This document shows positions 23,302 through 34,566 of a stretch of 60,000 nt of DNA, one piece after another. The stretch comes from Polytrichum commune (lineage: Eukaryota; Streptophyta; Polytrichopsida; Polytrichales; Polytrichaceae), in contig OX485805.1 of the NCBI GenBank assembly GCA_950295325.1, positions 11,472,501-11,532,500 on the forward strand, in the 5' to 3' direction. The notes beneath the pieces are model-generated. The model saw only the letters and a list, made by a program, of their open reading frames with translations, searched no databases and was not told where the DNA came from. A program made the position numbers and the translations under genes. Position 1 is the first letter of the stretch. The number at the start of each line of letters is the position of its first letter.

Positions 23302-26300
23302 TCATTCAACGTGGGTTGCTTCTTCTGCGATCCGAGCAAGGTTGTCTTTTGCAAAAGTTATGTACTTTTGAGGGATGGACACTGATCCACTATGATTTTT
23401 CCGTGGTTTCCATGCTATGAATATGGAATCTGTATCTACCCAAGATGGACCATGCTCAGAATCCACCTTCCACCGAAAGTTAGGGTTTGTATCCCAGCCT
23501 GTATAATGCCGAACAACATCTTCATTCCGTGCTGTCGGTCGGTAGTACTCTACTTGTATTTGTCGAAAATGAGGGCTGGAAGTTACAAAATTTGGTTTGG
23601 ACAAAGCTATTGCCACCTACACTGGCTTTGCATATGTCTCATCTCCAGGACGCAAAATGAGCATATAACCTTCATGACAATCCACTGTAATGTGGAAAGA
23701 TGGTGGCGGACGACTACTAGCAGGCCCCACGTAATGGTCGTCCACATCAAACTCCTCTCGAACCTCTCCATTTCCCAAAAGACTAGCCTCCGAAGCTTGT
23801 ACATTGACACGTGTTTGTGGCCAAAACCCATGCCTTAAAGTAAGGGGTGTATCTTGATGAAGGTTTGCCAAAGCGCCACGAACACGTGTCCAATATTGTA
23901 TCCAACTTCCGTAACGAAGCCAACACGATCCACCAACATCCGCTACCCTCAAACTCTCCCAATATTGTATGAAGCCTGATATGCCTTTACAAATGTCCTC
24001 CAAATTCTTCATGGGTATTGGTTTGCAAGGCTTAGGCTCTCCGTCAGGCAACATCGTCCTTCCTTCCCCATCAACACGCCATACAAGGAGACCCTCCGGC
24101 GGGCTCCAGTCTTGTGATGTGCACAACAACTTGTATTGCATGGCGGGGACATCATTGTCACGCACGTAGAACCGAAATTGTTGTGCCTTCGTATGCCCGA
24201 TCAATCGGTGAGCTCCGCTTCGAATATACGGTTCTATAAATGCCTTGAAGTCTGGAACCTCCTCGATCATATGGGGGATGACGGGAATGTTCTCCAAATC
24301 CATGTACGACTTCATCAACAATGGGATTGTTGGAAAATCCTCCTCGCGCAACTTCATGCTCCACCGCCCAAAGGACGCATCAATATCATCGTGCGTATGG
24401 CCTACCAATAGAAAGGACACAAAAACCTCCTTGAAAATGCCTTTCGCAACCAACAACGACCAATATGCAAAAACATATCTACTTTTATTGTCCTTTGCAC
24501 AATTGTCCAATTGGACACGCAGAGTTGGGGGCAACTTCTTGGCAATCACATCTTCACTTGGTGGCTCCGGCAATGAGTGCACGCATACATCTCTTCCATC
24601 CAAGACCGCTTCATATAGAGGTGTTGATCCTGAGTTTTCAAATAACAATCTTGATGAATAGGACGGCGGTTTCTCCAAATCACGTAAAAGCTTTGCAAAT
24701 GACCCTATCGTGTGGTTTGAATCCGCCGGATACAAATCAAGAGCATAATGAGCATATTTGACATCACCATGCCCATGTGCAATCATTCCTGCAAAGGCAA
24801 CCCAATGGTTTAATATTCAACTATAACACCAAAAAATTCACATGGTGTATATGTATGGCCCCAAGTACAAACCTAAACGCACAAATTTGTGTTTAGGTAA
24901 TGCAATGCAATTGTTATCAAAATCACCTGTAACCGAAACAGGAAGCTTAAAAAGGCCGTCCGTGGCTTTTATTCGATTTGCAAAACATGGTGAGGCTGTT
25001 TTGGCATGGTCCATCTTGTCATGGATGATTGTAAGGACTTCCAAAGGCCTGGAGATGGACAAAGCTCTATTTGTGTAGTAATCATTACGGTGTGCCTCTT
25101 GCATGTTCACATGCTTAAAATAGTTCATTTGATGTGCGGCATAGGACTCTGTCCCCATCGTGTGTGCATCTCGAAGGCGTTTCAACTTCTCGCATTTGGA
25201 ACAACGGGCAAATTTGTCGCCTCGTCTTTTTGTGATGTATTCGCTAAAGTGAGATTTTTTGATAGCACTCAGTTTCGACAACGAAATTGGGTCCAACCCG
25301 GCCTTCTCGCCAACTGCGTTTACGTCCAACAATATGTCTTTCCATTTCGTGCCTGTAGGAAGAACCTTCTCCACAACCTTTTCACCGGTTGCGAGTGTGC
25401 GTGTTTTGTGCGGCATTGCATCGGCAAGGAGGACAATGATGGTTGCCAAAGTGGCTGTTGCTTGTCTCGTTGCTTCTCTTGGTTTCTTTAAGCCCATGTT
25501 CCCATGGTGACGGGCACGGCGGCCTTCATTGGCATATGCGGCTTGTCTATAAAATTCCGCTTTCGACACACCATGAATGGTGTACCATGCCGTACAACAC
25601 ACGTCTATGCTCTCAAGGGTGATGACCTTGCGACCCGCTCCGTTCACATGTATCGCCCTATGGACATCAAGTTTTTTGGTGGATCTTAGACGGAAATCTC
25701 CAAGCCACATTTCTTCACGGATGGCCTTCAATTTATCTCTTGGGAACAATTGGCAACAACGATGTACACAACAATCCTTCGTAGCAACTTCTCTAATAGA
25801 CTCCTCACAGAGCAACCTTTGACGTTTACACTTATTTGCAGACGGAGTAGGACGTGTCAATGTTTCGTACTTCCGAAGGCCTTTGCGTGGCCGAATGTTT
25901 GCTTGGAGCTCCTGTTGGATTTGGACGTGTCGTCGCTCATGGTCGCGCAAGCTAACCCCCTCAATTGTCACATTCCTCAACGGCCACCTTCGCAACGAGA
26001 ACCTATGAGTTGGATTGACTTCCGAATGTACGAGTGATTCTAATATAACAACTCCAACGTCCTCGGTGCCAAGGGGGTGTTCATCAATGCAATCTTGTGG
26101 ATGTGTGTTACGACAAATACCCTCCGCCACAGCAACTCCACTGTCATTAACAAGTACCACATCCAAATTCACCCATGAAGCTCGTGAAAGCCCCGCACAT
26201 TCCACAATGGGGCAAAAAGGGTCAGATGGCGAAGGACTCCCCAAATGACCTTCATCTGCACTGTCATCAAAACTATCCTCCCCGACAATGTCTAGCTCAT

Positions 26301-26391
26301 CCCTAGACAGAGATTGGGTGCTGCCCATGTCTTCAGAGAAGGAATCCCCTCTTCCACCAACTCCCTCCATTACGCCTACACACATGCACAT
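23302..26391 (-). pseudogene. E2 transposase-like gene (DUF7869-type)
   Basis: Exon 1 is 26391-24927 and exon 2 is 24788-23302. The junction ACAG|GTGATT...TTTGCAG|GA is phase 1, as in E1. The product is about 983 residues. The N-terminal half has Cys pairs: DCCVHRCCQLFPR, DVCCTAWYTIHGVSK and KFARCSKCEKLKRLRD. It continues with IHDKMDHAK (about residue 457), VQLDNCAKDNKSRYVFAYWSLL (about 580) and VGHTHDDIDASFGRW (about 618). From memory this motif series marks the DUF7869 group. I infer the three Asp-bearing motifs form an RNase-H-like transposase core. The one defect is a TAG at 23617-23619 where the E1 copy has Trp (TGG); both sides stay in frame. The 23302-23616 tail still matches E1 to the final KDNLARIA. 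The gene ends about 530 bp from the E2 left end. The start could also be the ATG about 20 bp downstream. Confidence 0.75.
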
Positions 26392-26570
26392 GAAACCTCA
26401 ACAAACATGGACACAACGTAAGGGTCCAAAAGAATCAAATATTGGAAAATGCAAAACATCACGATGAATGGGGACACTGAGGATCAAGACATTTGCAACA
26501 CAAATGCAATGTGAGCTCCCAATACTGTGCGCCAGTCCACAAAATGTTCCACAAAATATTTTGGGTGGGA

Positions 26571-27556
26571 GTTTGGGTCGGCCGACCTAAACCCTGTGGC
26601 ACCAGGGATTGAGGGCCATCCCCACCTTGCCCGTGGGATAGGGTCGGGTTCCGGTCGACCGACTCAAACCTTGTACAATGATGGGTTGAGGGCCATTTAG
26701 AATTCCATCACACTGTGGGGAAAACTTTGGGTCGACCGACCCAATCCTTGTCATGGTCAACTACAACCGCCGAAACTGGGGAAGGGGTTTGGGTCGACCG
26801 ACCCAAACTTTCACAGGGTAAACCCACCCACACTCAGAAGGGGTTTGGGTCGGTCGACCCAAACTTTCACAGGGTAAGTCCACCCACACTGGGAAAGGGT
26901 TTGGGTCGGTCGACCCAAACTTTCACAGTGTAAATCCACCCACACTGGGATGAGGTTTGGGTCGCTCGACCCAAACATTACATATGATGGGATAAGGTTC
27001 CTACTCTGTCCGTCCAAACCTTCTGAGTACCTTGGGTAAGGGCCATTAACAATTCGTTCACGATGTGCGAAAAAGTTTGGGTCGACCGACCCAAACCTTC
27101 TAAAAGGTTTTACGATAAACGCCCACAGTGGGGTAGGGGTTTGGGTCGACCGACCCAAACCTCACAAGGGTCAGAGTAGACCCCCCCCCAACACTAGTGA
27201 AGGGGTTTGGGTCGACCGACCCAAACCTCACAAGGGTCAGAGTAGACCCCCCCAACACTAGTGAAGGGGTTTGGGTCGACCGACCCAAACCTCACAAGGG
27301 TCAGAGTCGACCCCCCCCCCCCCAACACTAGTGAAGGGGTTTGGGTCGACCGACCCAAACCTCACAAGGGTCAGAGTAGACCCCCCCCCCAACACTAGTG
27401 AAGGGGTTTGGGTCGACCGACCCAAACCTCACAAGGGTCAGAGTAGACTCCCCCCAACACTAGTGAAGGGGTTTGGGTCGACCGACCCAAACCTCACAAG
27501 GGTGAGATTAGAACCCGCCCACACTACTGGAGGGGTTTGGGTCGACCGACCCAAAC
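26571..27556. repeat. Central P2 palindrome array of E2
   Basis: Fifteen P2 sites start at 26571, 26648, 26725, 26787, 26843, 26899, 26955, 27075, 27139, 27205, 27269, 27339, 27406, 27471 and 27535. The arm is GTTTGGGTCG with a two-base centre (GC, AC, GT, CT). From 26787 on they form a tandem array with 56-bp and then roughly 65-bp periods. The spacers hold CTCACAAGGGTCAGAGTAGA, a variable C-run and AACACTAGTGAAG. The array lies just upstream of the E2 transposase start, between the divergent genes. The first two sites are decayed. Confidence 0.92.
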
Positions 27557-28336
27557 CTCACAAGGGTCAGACTGGAACCCGCCAACACTAGTGTCGACCG
27601 ACGTATAATACAGCGTATAATGCGGCGTATAATGCAGCGTATAATGCAGCGTATAATGCAGCGGATATTGAGAGGTGTGTGGAATTTCAGCTCATTGCAA
27701 AGTTCACTGCGGACTTGCATGCTGTGGATAGGTCCTCATGAACAGCAGCGTGAACGAACCTCGAAGTACAACTCCGACTAAGAGTTCTCTCTACGAATTC
27801 AGGAGTGGGAGAAGAGCAAAAAAAAAACCAACTTTTGGGGGGTGCGCCCCTTTATACTATCCACCTCCACTTGCCCGACTTCCTCATTGGATGCCTTTCC
27901 CGCCTTGTTATTTCAAACCTCCTGACAGAATTCCCCGTTTTCTGTTTATTGTAGAAAATGTGCATCTTTCAATGCCCCTCTCATACCCCAGCCGTCATAT
28001 AATTTAGTCTATGATATTTAATCTTTTTTTGGTTTTGTGTGTATATGACATACGACATTGGGAGGAAGGGTGGCGGCCACATTAATTTTTTCAAGTGTCA
28101 CAACAGTATATTTTAACCAATATGTATACCCAACCACAACTCCATTCAATGCTTTCAAGTGCAAACCTATTTCGGTGGGGTTGGGGCCATTTGGAGGCTG
28201 CAATTATGAGAGAGTTTCCAAGGCTTGAGGCCATTGTCATGATGAATAAAATTATTTATTTGTCTCCCCTAAACCCTAAACCCTAGAACATTGCTCTATT
28301 ATCTCGCATGGAAGTGTGGCAATGATAAACGTATGT
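27557..28336. other. Gene-free E2 interior
   Basis: A short tandem of GTATAATGCAGC units lies at 27602-27663, right after a truncated P2-like GTCGACCGAC. No gene is visible. CCCTAAACCCTAAACCCTA occurs at 28267. Confidence 0.6.
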
Positions 28337-29720
28337 AACACTATATTCGTTAAATTCAGACTTTCTCTAGTCTCAAATTAATATATGGATCAAACAAAAA
28401 CTTCTACAATGTCACCCTAATGCATCATATACATATTAAATGATGATATTGATCTACTTTAATTCAAACATTACGGTATGGCATTAACCAATATGTAGAC
28501 AAAAGAAGTCTAAACATTGTGTAACGCCTTATGGTAAGAGTCACTAAATACAATAGTTAAAGTGGTTATGAAGATCCTCGCAAGGGGAATTATTAATTTT
28601 GAAATCAAATTATGTCATGACAAAGTTCATTTATTGTTCCAAATCTGAATTTGCAACAATGCAAGTGACAAGAGCTTTTATATATAATATGTTGTCATCC
28701 CTAAACCCTAAACCCTACAATATTGTCCTCTTCTCTCGCATGCAAGTGTGGCAATGACGAATGTATGTGGACGTCGATAAGGGGATACTAACTACCAATG
28801 TCGCTTTTTAGTTCAATATTTCCATGCTAATTGAATCCATCCTCGAGTTCACTTCAAGCTTACTAATGTGTGTGAACAAAACATCCAAAGTTGAACCCTA
28901 AACCCTTATAACATCCACAACATGAAATTATACATATTGACTAAACCATACACCAATTAGTATATCATGTTTAGACGTTCCAAATAACATATTCACATGA
29001 TCAAGATTGTGGTCACTATAACCTTCCTATTAGACTCTTCTTAATATATAAACAACATTTCTTATATCTTTCTCCATTATCTAATATACGTGGAGGGAAC
29101 AATGAACAACAACACGATTGCTTGCATGGCTTCATTTGATGTTGTGCTTAACCGATTTACGTTTATATCACATTCCATATATTAAATACATCACGAACCA
29201 TAGTTTATTGGCGACTATGTGATTCATCAAAGGGAGCAAAACATCCAAAGTTAGACCCTAAGTCCTAATAACATCCACAACATGAAATGCTATTTGAATA
29301 AACACAAGACCAATTAGTATATCACGTTTAAACGTCCCAAATAACAACTTAACATACTCAACATCATCTTTACTATAACCTTCCTATAAGACTCTTCTCA
29401 CCAGTAAGTCAATGTTGTACGTTAATATTGGATAGATTAATATGTTATAACCATGACTCCTAAACCCTAAACCCTAAACCCTAAACCCCAAATCTTGTAG
29501 TTGTTCAGTGCTACCTCCATATACAAACAACATCAAGTTTGTCTTGCGCCATTATCTAATATACTTGGAGCGAACCTTCAATAACAACATGATTGCTTGA
29601 AGGGCTTCATATGATGTTGTGGTTCTCCAATTTGCTTTTATATCACATTCCAAGTACATATATCACGATCCATGGTTTATTGGCGACTATGTGATTCATC
29701 AAAGTGAATATCTAGGGGAT
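28294..29720 (+). repeat. Diverged direct repeats with telomere-type motifs
   Basis: Blocks recur at an interval of roughly 360-480 bp: CTCGCATGxAAGTGTGGCAATGA at 28303 and 28736; AAACATCCAAAG...ACATCCACAACATGAAAT at 28880 and 29246; TTGGCGACTATGTGATTCATCAAAG at 29208 and 29678. CCCTAAA tracts occur at 28700 and 29460. No coding capacity is seen. Confidence 0.65.
28337..28398 (+). repeat. Internal orphan copy of the E2 terminal repeat
   Basis: Sixty-one bases match the E2 left end with one mismatch (AAATTCAGACT for AAATTGAGACT), then similarity stops. The preceding ATGT has no partner next to any right-type end in the window. It is a solo end from a decayed or abortive insertion, or an internal duplication. 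Confidence 0.8.
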
Positions 29721-31087
29721 ACCCTATAAAACTTGAGCATGTTAGCATTTTGAAATAAAGATCATGCAATTCCAAACCCTCACAATATGCACTTGGGGAA
29801 GGTATTCATTTAGGCTCCACATTCAAATATCCTCAATTTCCGAATTTCATGTTGGGGGGTGGGGATTGTCTTTTTTATTCATTGCATATTGTGTGAGTTG
29901 TTGGCATCAATGGTAAAGTCTATTGTATTTGGCACGTAATTGTATTTTTTTATAACGTGCTCAAACAAACGAGAAACCAATGACTTCAACTTGTTTGGAA
30001 AATTTAGTTAATGGTGTCATGTAAGTAGGAATTAAGTATTAGTGTTAGCATAAAGTTGCGTTGTAAAGATGTATTAGTTGTATAAATGGTTTAGTTTTTT
30101 AGAATACCTCATTTGATGTATACCTTAGGCTACTCCAAAGTCTATTCAAAATTGTACTACCCGCTAAGGGTTTACTCCTTAGAGGGATGGGAGTTAGGGT
30201 TCCCCGTAACCCTATTCCCGTTGCTGCCCTAATCACGTTGGCACCCTATTCGCGCGGTTGGGGGCCAATTCCCGAGGGTAACAAAACCCCAGCCGCCAAG
30301 CATTCTCCTCCTTTCTCTCTCTCTCTCCCGCCAACCTTTCGCTCCGCGCCTCTTGTGGAAGCGCCGCCTCTCCTGAAGCGCCGTGGCGATTCAGGGTGGC
30401 GCTTTTCTTTACATTCCTTCTCCACCATTTTTTCTTCTCCTTCCCTCCCTTCTCTTGCTGTAGCGGGAGATTGCACTAGTGTTGCAATATATAGCATTGT
30501 TGAAGTGTTTTCCAGATTGTTGAAGGGTTTTCCAACATTCTGTGTGAGCTTTAGGCAGTGCTTGCGAGAGTTCGAAGTGCGGATGAGTGCATGTGAGTGC
30601 TTGTGAGTGCATGTGAGTGCTTGTGAGTGCATGTGAGTGCTTGTGAGTACATGTGAGTGCTTGTGAGTGCATGTGAGTGCTTGTGAGTGCATGTGAGGGC
30701 TTGTGAGTGCATATGAGTGCTTATGAGTGCATGTGAGTGCTTGTGAGTGGTTGTCAGATTAGGAAGTTCTATAAGAGATACAAAAGTGATACAAAAGTGC
30801 TTTCAGAGATTTAGTTATTGTTTTGAGAGATTCAGTTGTTGTTTTAACAGACTCAGTTGTTGTTTGAGAGTTACAATTGTTGTTTGAGTGATTCTGAAGA
30901 GACTCAGGAATTGTGTGAGAGATTGTGGGTTTATTGAGAGATTCAAGAAAGGTTTGAAATCTTTGGTAGTTGTTTGTGAGTTTTAGCGTGTCTGCGAATA
31001 GGAATTCACTGATTCTGTCTTAGTCAAAGAAGAGCACTTGTTCAAAAGCAACCATCTGCAACGACTACAACAGAAACCCTCAACAAA
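29721..31087 (+). promoter_or_regulatory. Probable promoter and leader of the E2 large gene
   Basis: The segment 29721-30180 is AT-rich and featureless. A GC-richer block follows at 30190-30470, with a CTCTCTCTCTC tract at 30317. A 20-bp tandem (GTGAGTGCATGTGAGTGCTT) then runs over about 30590-30755, followed by GAGATTCAGTTGTTGTTT repeats to 30890. A donor-like AAAG|GTATTG at 31087 would start the 5' intron that ends at the TTGCAG before the ATG at 31566. Start site and promoter are inferred, not seen. Confidence 0.45.
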
Positions 31088-31208
31088 GGTATTGTTTTTC
31101 AAGGGGTTCCAATATGTGTTTCTTAATTGACAGTGTTGTAGCATACACAATGCATAAGCATTGTATATGCTACATGCCAAGTTTAAAAAACTATATTAAA
31201 ATAGAACA

Positions 31209-31539
31209 GTTTGGGGAGACGACCCAAACACAGCCTATAGTTTGGGTCGATCGACCCAAACAGCACGATGTGCTTTGGGTCCCTAAACCCTAAACACAGC
31301 CTATAGTTTGGGTCGGTCGACCCAAACGCAACCTCTACAGTATAAACTTTTCAAGAAATCCTTGATGACAATATAAAACGCAAATCCACCCAAGATAACG
31401 AAATACCATATAAACATATAAATGAAGTTCTAAAATAACAAGACACAATCCAAAAATAAATGCGTTGATGCATTACATTTCCCTTCCATCACGTGACATC
31501 TAATCTATTGTGAAGAAGTTTGGGTCGAACGACCGAAAC
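31209..31539. repeat. P2 sites in the E2 5' intron
   Basis: Sites start at 31209 (one base short at the centre), 31240 (AT), 31306 (GT) and 31518 (AA, right arm with one mismatch). A broken half-site lies near 31274. They correspond to the P1 cluster upstream of the E1 large gene. Confidence 0.88.
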
Positions 31540-31565
31540 TAACATCCTTGCTTCTTTCTTTGCAG

Positions 31566-32891
31566 ATGGCCCCAAAGAAAAGACCAGGAGAAAGGTGGTT
31601 CATGCTTGCGCCAGACGTGTTATGGCAGGAGCACGAAACACCTCAGGATGACTCATATGTCCCTAAGGACGGGCTTGTCCTCGCCTGGTCAATTCAAGTA
31701 GTAAAAACCTCCATTTACAAACTGATATTCGTTGTCAAAGTAGGGACCGTGGAAAAACATACCTGGGCGACTCTTACGGGATGGGAGGTGGCGTCGGTCC
31801 AGTCTTTTGGAGACTACGCAGACGTCATCCTTGAGAACAACGCTGTGCAGAATGCTCATATGTTTCTGCACCAGTTCGTCGAACCCTTTGACGCTACATA
31901 TGCAAGGGAGTCATGTGTCGAACCTGATGTAATCAAACCCGAGACAATTTTCATCGATGCCAGTACATCGAACACAAAGGTCTCGAGCCGGTTTACGAAA
32001 CGAAAGCATGCAATCAGCGTGCTCAACAAAGCCCTACAGAGCAAAACGAAGTCTCAGCAAGCCGTCAGGCGGAAGGTACCCACTGAGGAAGGTGCAGGGT
32101 CGTCAAGGCCTCAATCAGTGAGGATGCCGCAACCAGTCCCGGCTAGCTCAAGACGAACCACTCCATCGGAGACACCGGCGGATAGCCAGACTCCTACGCC
32201 TTCTGGCAGCCGCCAAACAACTCCCTCCAAGAGGGCGAGAGAGTCATCTGTGATGACTGACGAGCCAGTCTCTCTAGAATTGCGCATGCCGAAGCCAGGG
32301 CAGGAAGTGGATGCAGGGGAGATCCAAAAAATCGTGAACAATTTCACGACCAAGTGCTCCCATTGCTTTTTCATGGGCAGGGATTTCAAATTCGACGTGA
32401 ACATCAGTCAGTGTCATCTCGCGCCACCAGAAAAATGTGTCCGGGCAAAAGAAGACGTCTACGTCGATTGGATAATCGCGCAGATCGTTAGCGAACAATT
32501 CAAAGACGACAGGCAAACCATTGTAGTGATGCCCCAGGGACTGAAGAAAATGCCTACCCCTGAAATGTGGGCGACAATTCAGAAATGCGATTTTTGGCTC
32601 ATAGACGGCCAACACAGCGTTGAGGCTTCCAAGAAAATCCAACTGATGACTGAGTGGGACGATCCCAACCATCAGAAGGAGAAGTTGAAGGTGTGGAAGG
32701 CACTGGTGGTGTGGTCTGACGATGAGACCCGACTGAGCGACATCTCCCGTTACTTTAACATGGGGAATAAGAAAAGGGCCTACCAAGCTTCCTGGATAAG
32801 GAATATCATGGCCTCGCGGGAGGTGTGGGAGTTCTATGGTAGGCCTCCCAAGGAGAGGGAGAATGCAAAGGACAAGAATCCCAAGTGGGAG
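31566..32891 (+). pseudogene. E2 large gene exon 1: ParB/DGQHR-like domain
   Basis: This exon has 442 codons. The N-terminal 120 residues match E1 weakly, then residues about 150-230 form a basic Ser/Thr/Pro linker. The conserved block starts near residue 255. It contains CFFMGRDFKFDV, IVVMPQGLKKMPTPEMWATIQ, FWLIDGQHSVEASKKI (Asp 347), WKALVVWSDDETRLSDISRYFNMGNKK and the closing GRPPKERENAK. The DGQH box and following hydrophobic strand are what I would expect of a ParB/Srx-like or DGQHR domain. E1 shares every one of these landmarks, so selection acted here before decay. Fold assignment remains inference. A structure prediction would settle it. Confidence 0.5.
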
Positions 32892-32900
32892 GTGAGTATT

Positions 32901-33059
32901 GTTTGGGTCGATCGACCCAAACTCCTTTTGCAGCTTTATTTGTGTACTTTGGGTCGCTCGACCCAAACTCTTGTTGCAGTCATGTTTTTTAGTTTGGGTC
33001 GCTCGACCCAAAGGCTTGTTGCAGTCATGTTTTTTTAGTTTGGGTCGATCGACCCAAAC
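32901..33059. repeat. Four P2 palindromes in E2 intron 1
   Basis: Sites start at 32901 (centre AT), 32947 (CT), 32992 (CT) and 33038 (AT), about 46 bp apart. Spacers resemble each other (TTGTTGCAGTCATGTTTTTTAG), so this is a short tandem array within a 257-bp intron. Confidence 0.92.
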
Positions 33060-33148
33060 TCTTGGTGCAGACACTGGTCATGATATGTTTTGGAAATCAC
33101 ATGTTCATATCTAACATGCATTCAAATGATTGTTTTGATCACATGCAG

Positions 33149-34480
33149 GACTTCAAATACCAAATGATAAATAAATTCTCCTCCATTGATAATGCTAGTC
33201 ACAAACAGAAGAAATACAACGAGCTTAGAGGGGAGATTTATTTAATAACAGCATCCGACTCCGTTTGGATGAAGTGGAAGAGTGTATTTGAGAAGCATGA
33301 GACGGGTGAGCTCATCTACCTGGACACAGGAATTTTCTTCAACCAAACCACGCGCTTCAAACAAATGAAGCCTCTCGTGAGAGAGTTCTTTAGAACTCTT
33401 TAAGGCCTTTCCGAGACGGAGATGGAGAAGGCGGCGGCGCACATCCTGCATTTCACGCCCACGGCGAAAAGGTGTTGGGTGCACCCGAAGATTGTCTTCT
33501 TAAAGCCCAAATCCTTCGTCCCTTCATGCTACACCATGAAGGAATGGACTGAGAATAGGAAAAAGAAGACAACTATAGTGCAGGAGCTGCATAAATTGGT
33601 GCCGGAGAGGAATATTGTCGTGGACGACGAAGTTCATGAGGCTAACTGGAGAGCATTCAAAGCTGAATATAAGTTCACCAGTGCCTCCATGGCGGCTCTA
33701 ATAAGGGAAGCGGGGGATGACTTCTTGCGGGCCAAGATGGTGAAGGGTGGGAAGAACCGGGCGCTTCCGGATCACACAGCGCGTGCGTTCTCGAACTTCA
33801 TCAAGGAGAAGAAGATTGTCCAGTTTGAAGGGGACGCTTACTTCAACCTTGTCACCTTCGAGCCTTTGAAAATTCAGGGCTGGCCAGGTCAAGACGCCAG
33901 AATGGCGATAAGGACGAAAGCAGGGGGGCGTTTCCCATTCGGAATGATAGATTTCAGGAACATTCCTGGAAGCTCATTTGAGGGTACGATGAGCACACTG
34001 TTTTACGACCCCTTCCTATCTAAGTTCGTCGATTATGCGAGTCCTAAGTTCAGGGAGGTTGATGTCTGGCTATGGATAGTCGAGGATAGGAGGGCGGAGC
34101 AGGTGTACGACCTTGTCCGGAAATTGCAGCCGGAGTATGCAGTCTCCAAGTCTCACTACATCGCCGCACCGGCGGAGGGGGCCTACACGTCGTTGAAGGA
34201 CAAGAAGACCAAGGTCATCAACGTCCTGTGTTTGTACTTCGTGTACAAAGCGGAGTTGTTGAAGGTGCCGAACCACCCTATATCCCGGATGGACAAGCTC
34301 TTCCAAGTTCCAGATGGGTTAGGTTCCAGCAAATGCCTATACGACGAGGCCAAATACGCAAACTATCCTGCAGATGAGCTGCGGATGGAATTCTACATGC
34401 GGATGCTGAGGACGCTGACTAGGAGAGGGGACTGCATCTTCAACGTGTTCGGAGGCTCGAAACCCCTCTATGCTGCCATG
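33149..34480 (+). pseudogene. E2 large gene exon 2: degenerate N4/N6-MTase-like domain
   Basis: The exon opens DFKYQMINKFSSID (E1: AFCDAMVDKFSSID). Later landmarks are KIVFLKPK...GTY/SCYTMKEW, FPFGMIDFRNIPG (about protein residue 710), DVWLWIVEDRR, and finally ELRMEFYMRMLRTLTRRGDCIFNVFGGSKPLYAAM, continued across the intron as MLGLNIYSYIEDS. The last block has the layout of the SAM-binding motif I region of permuted beta-type DNA methyltransferases, with D to N and G to K changes shared with E1. No DPPY is seen, so it may be a non-catalytic DNA or SAM reader. It could also be an unrelated domain. One TAA (33401) interrupts it. Confidence 0.42.
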
Positions 34481-34508
34481 GTAAGTTACATTCTTTAGCT
34501 CTTGCACA

Positions 34509-34566
34509 GTTTGGGTCGGTCGACCCAAACTAGTCTCTCTCTTGGTTTGGGTCGGTCGACCCAAAC
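34509..34566. repeat. Two P2 palindromes in E2 intron 2
   Basis: Sites at 34509-34530 and 34545-34566 both have centre GT. Intron 2 of E1 has two P1 sites at the same place. Confidence 0.92.

Noticed and set aside
26787-27556. Regularly spaced palindromic repeats resembling a CRISPR array
   Set aside because: The spacers are themselves repeats, the locus is eukaryotic, no cas genes are present, and the same palindrome occurs singly in introns.
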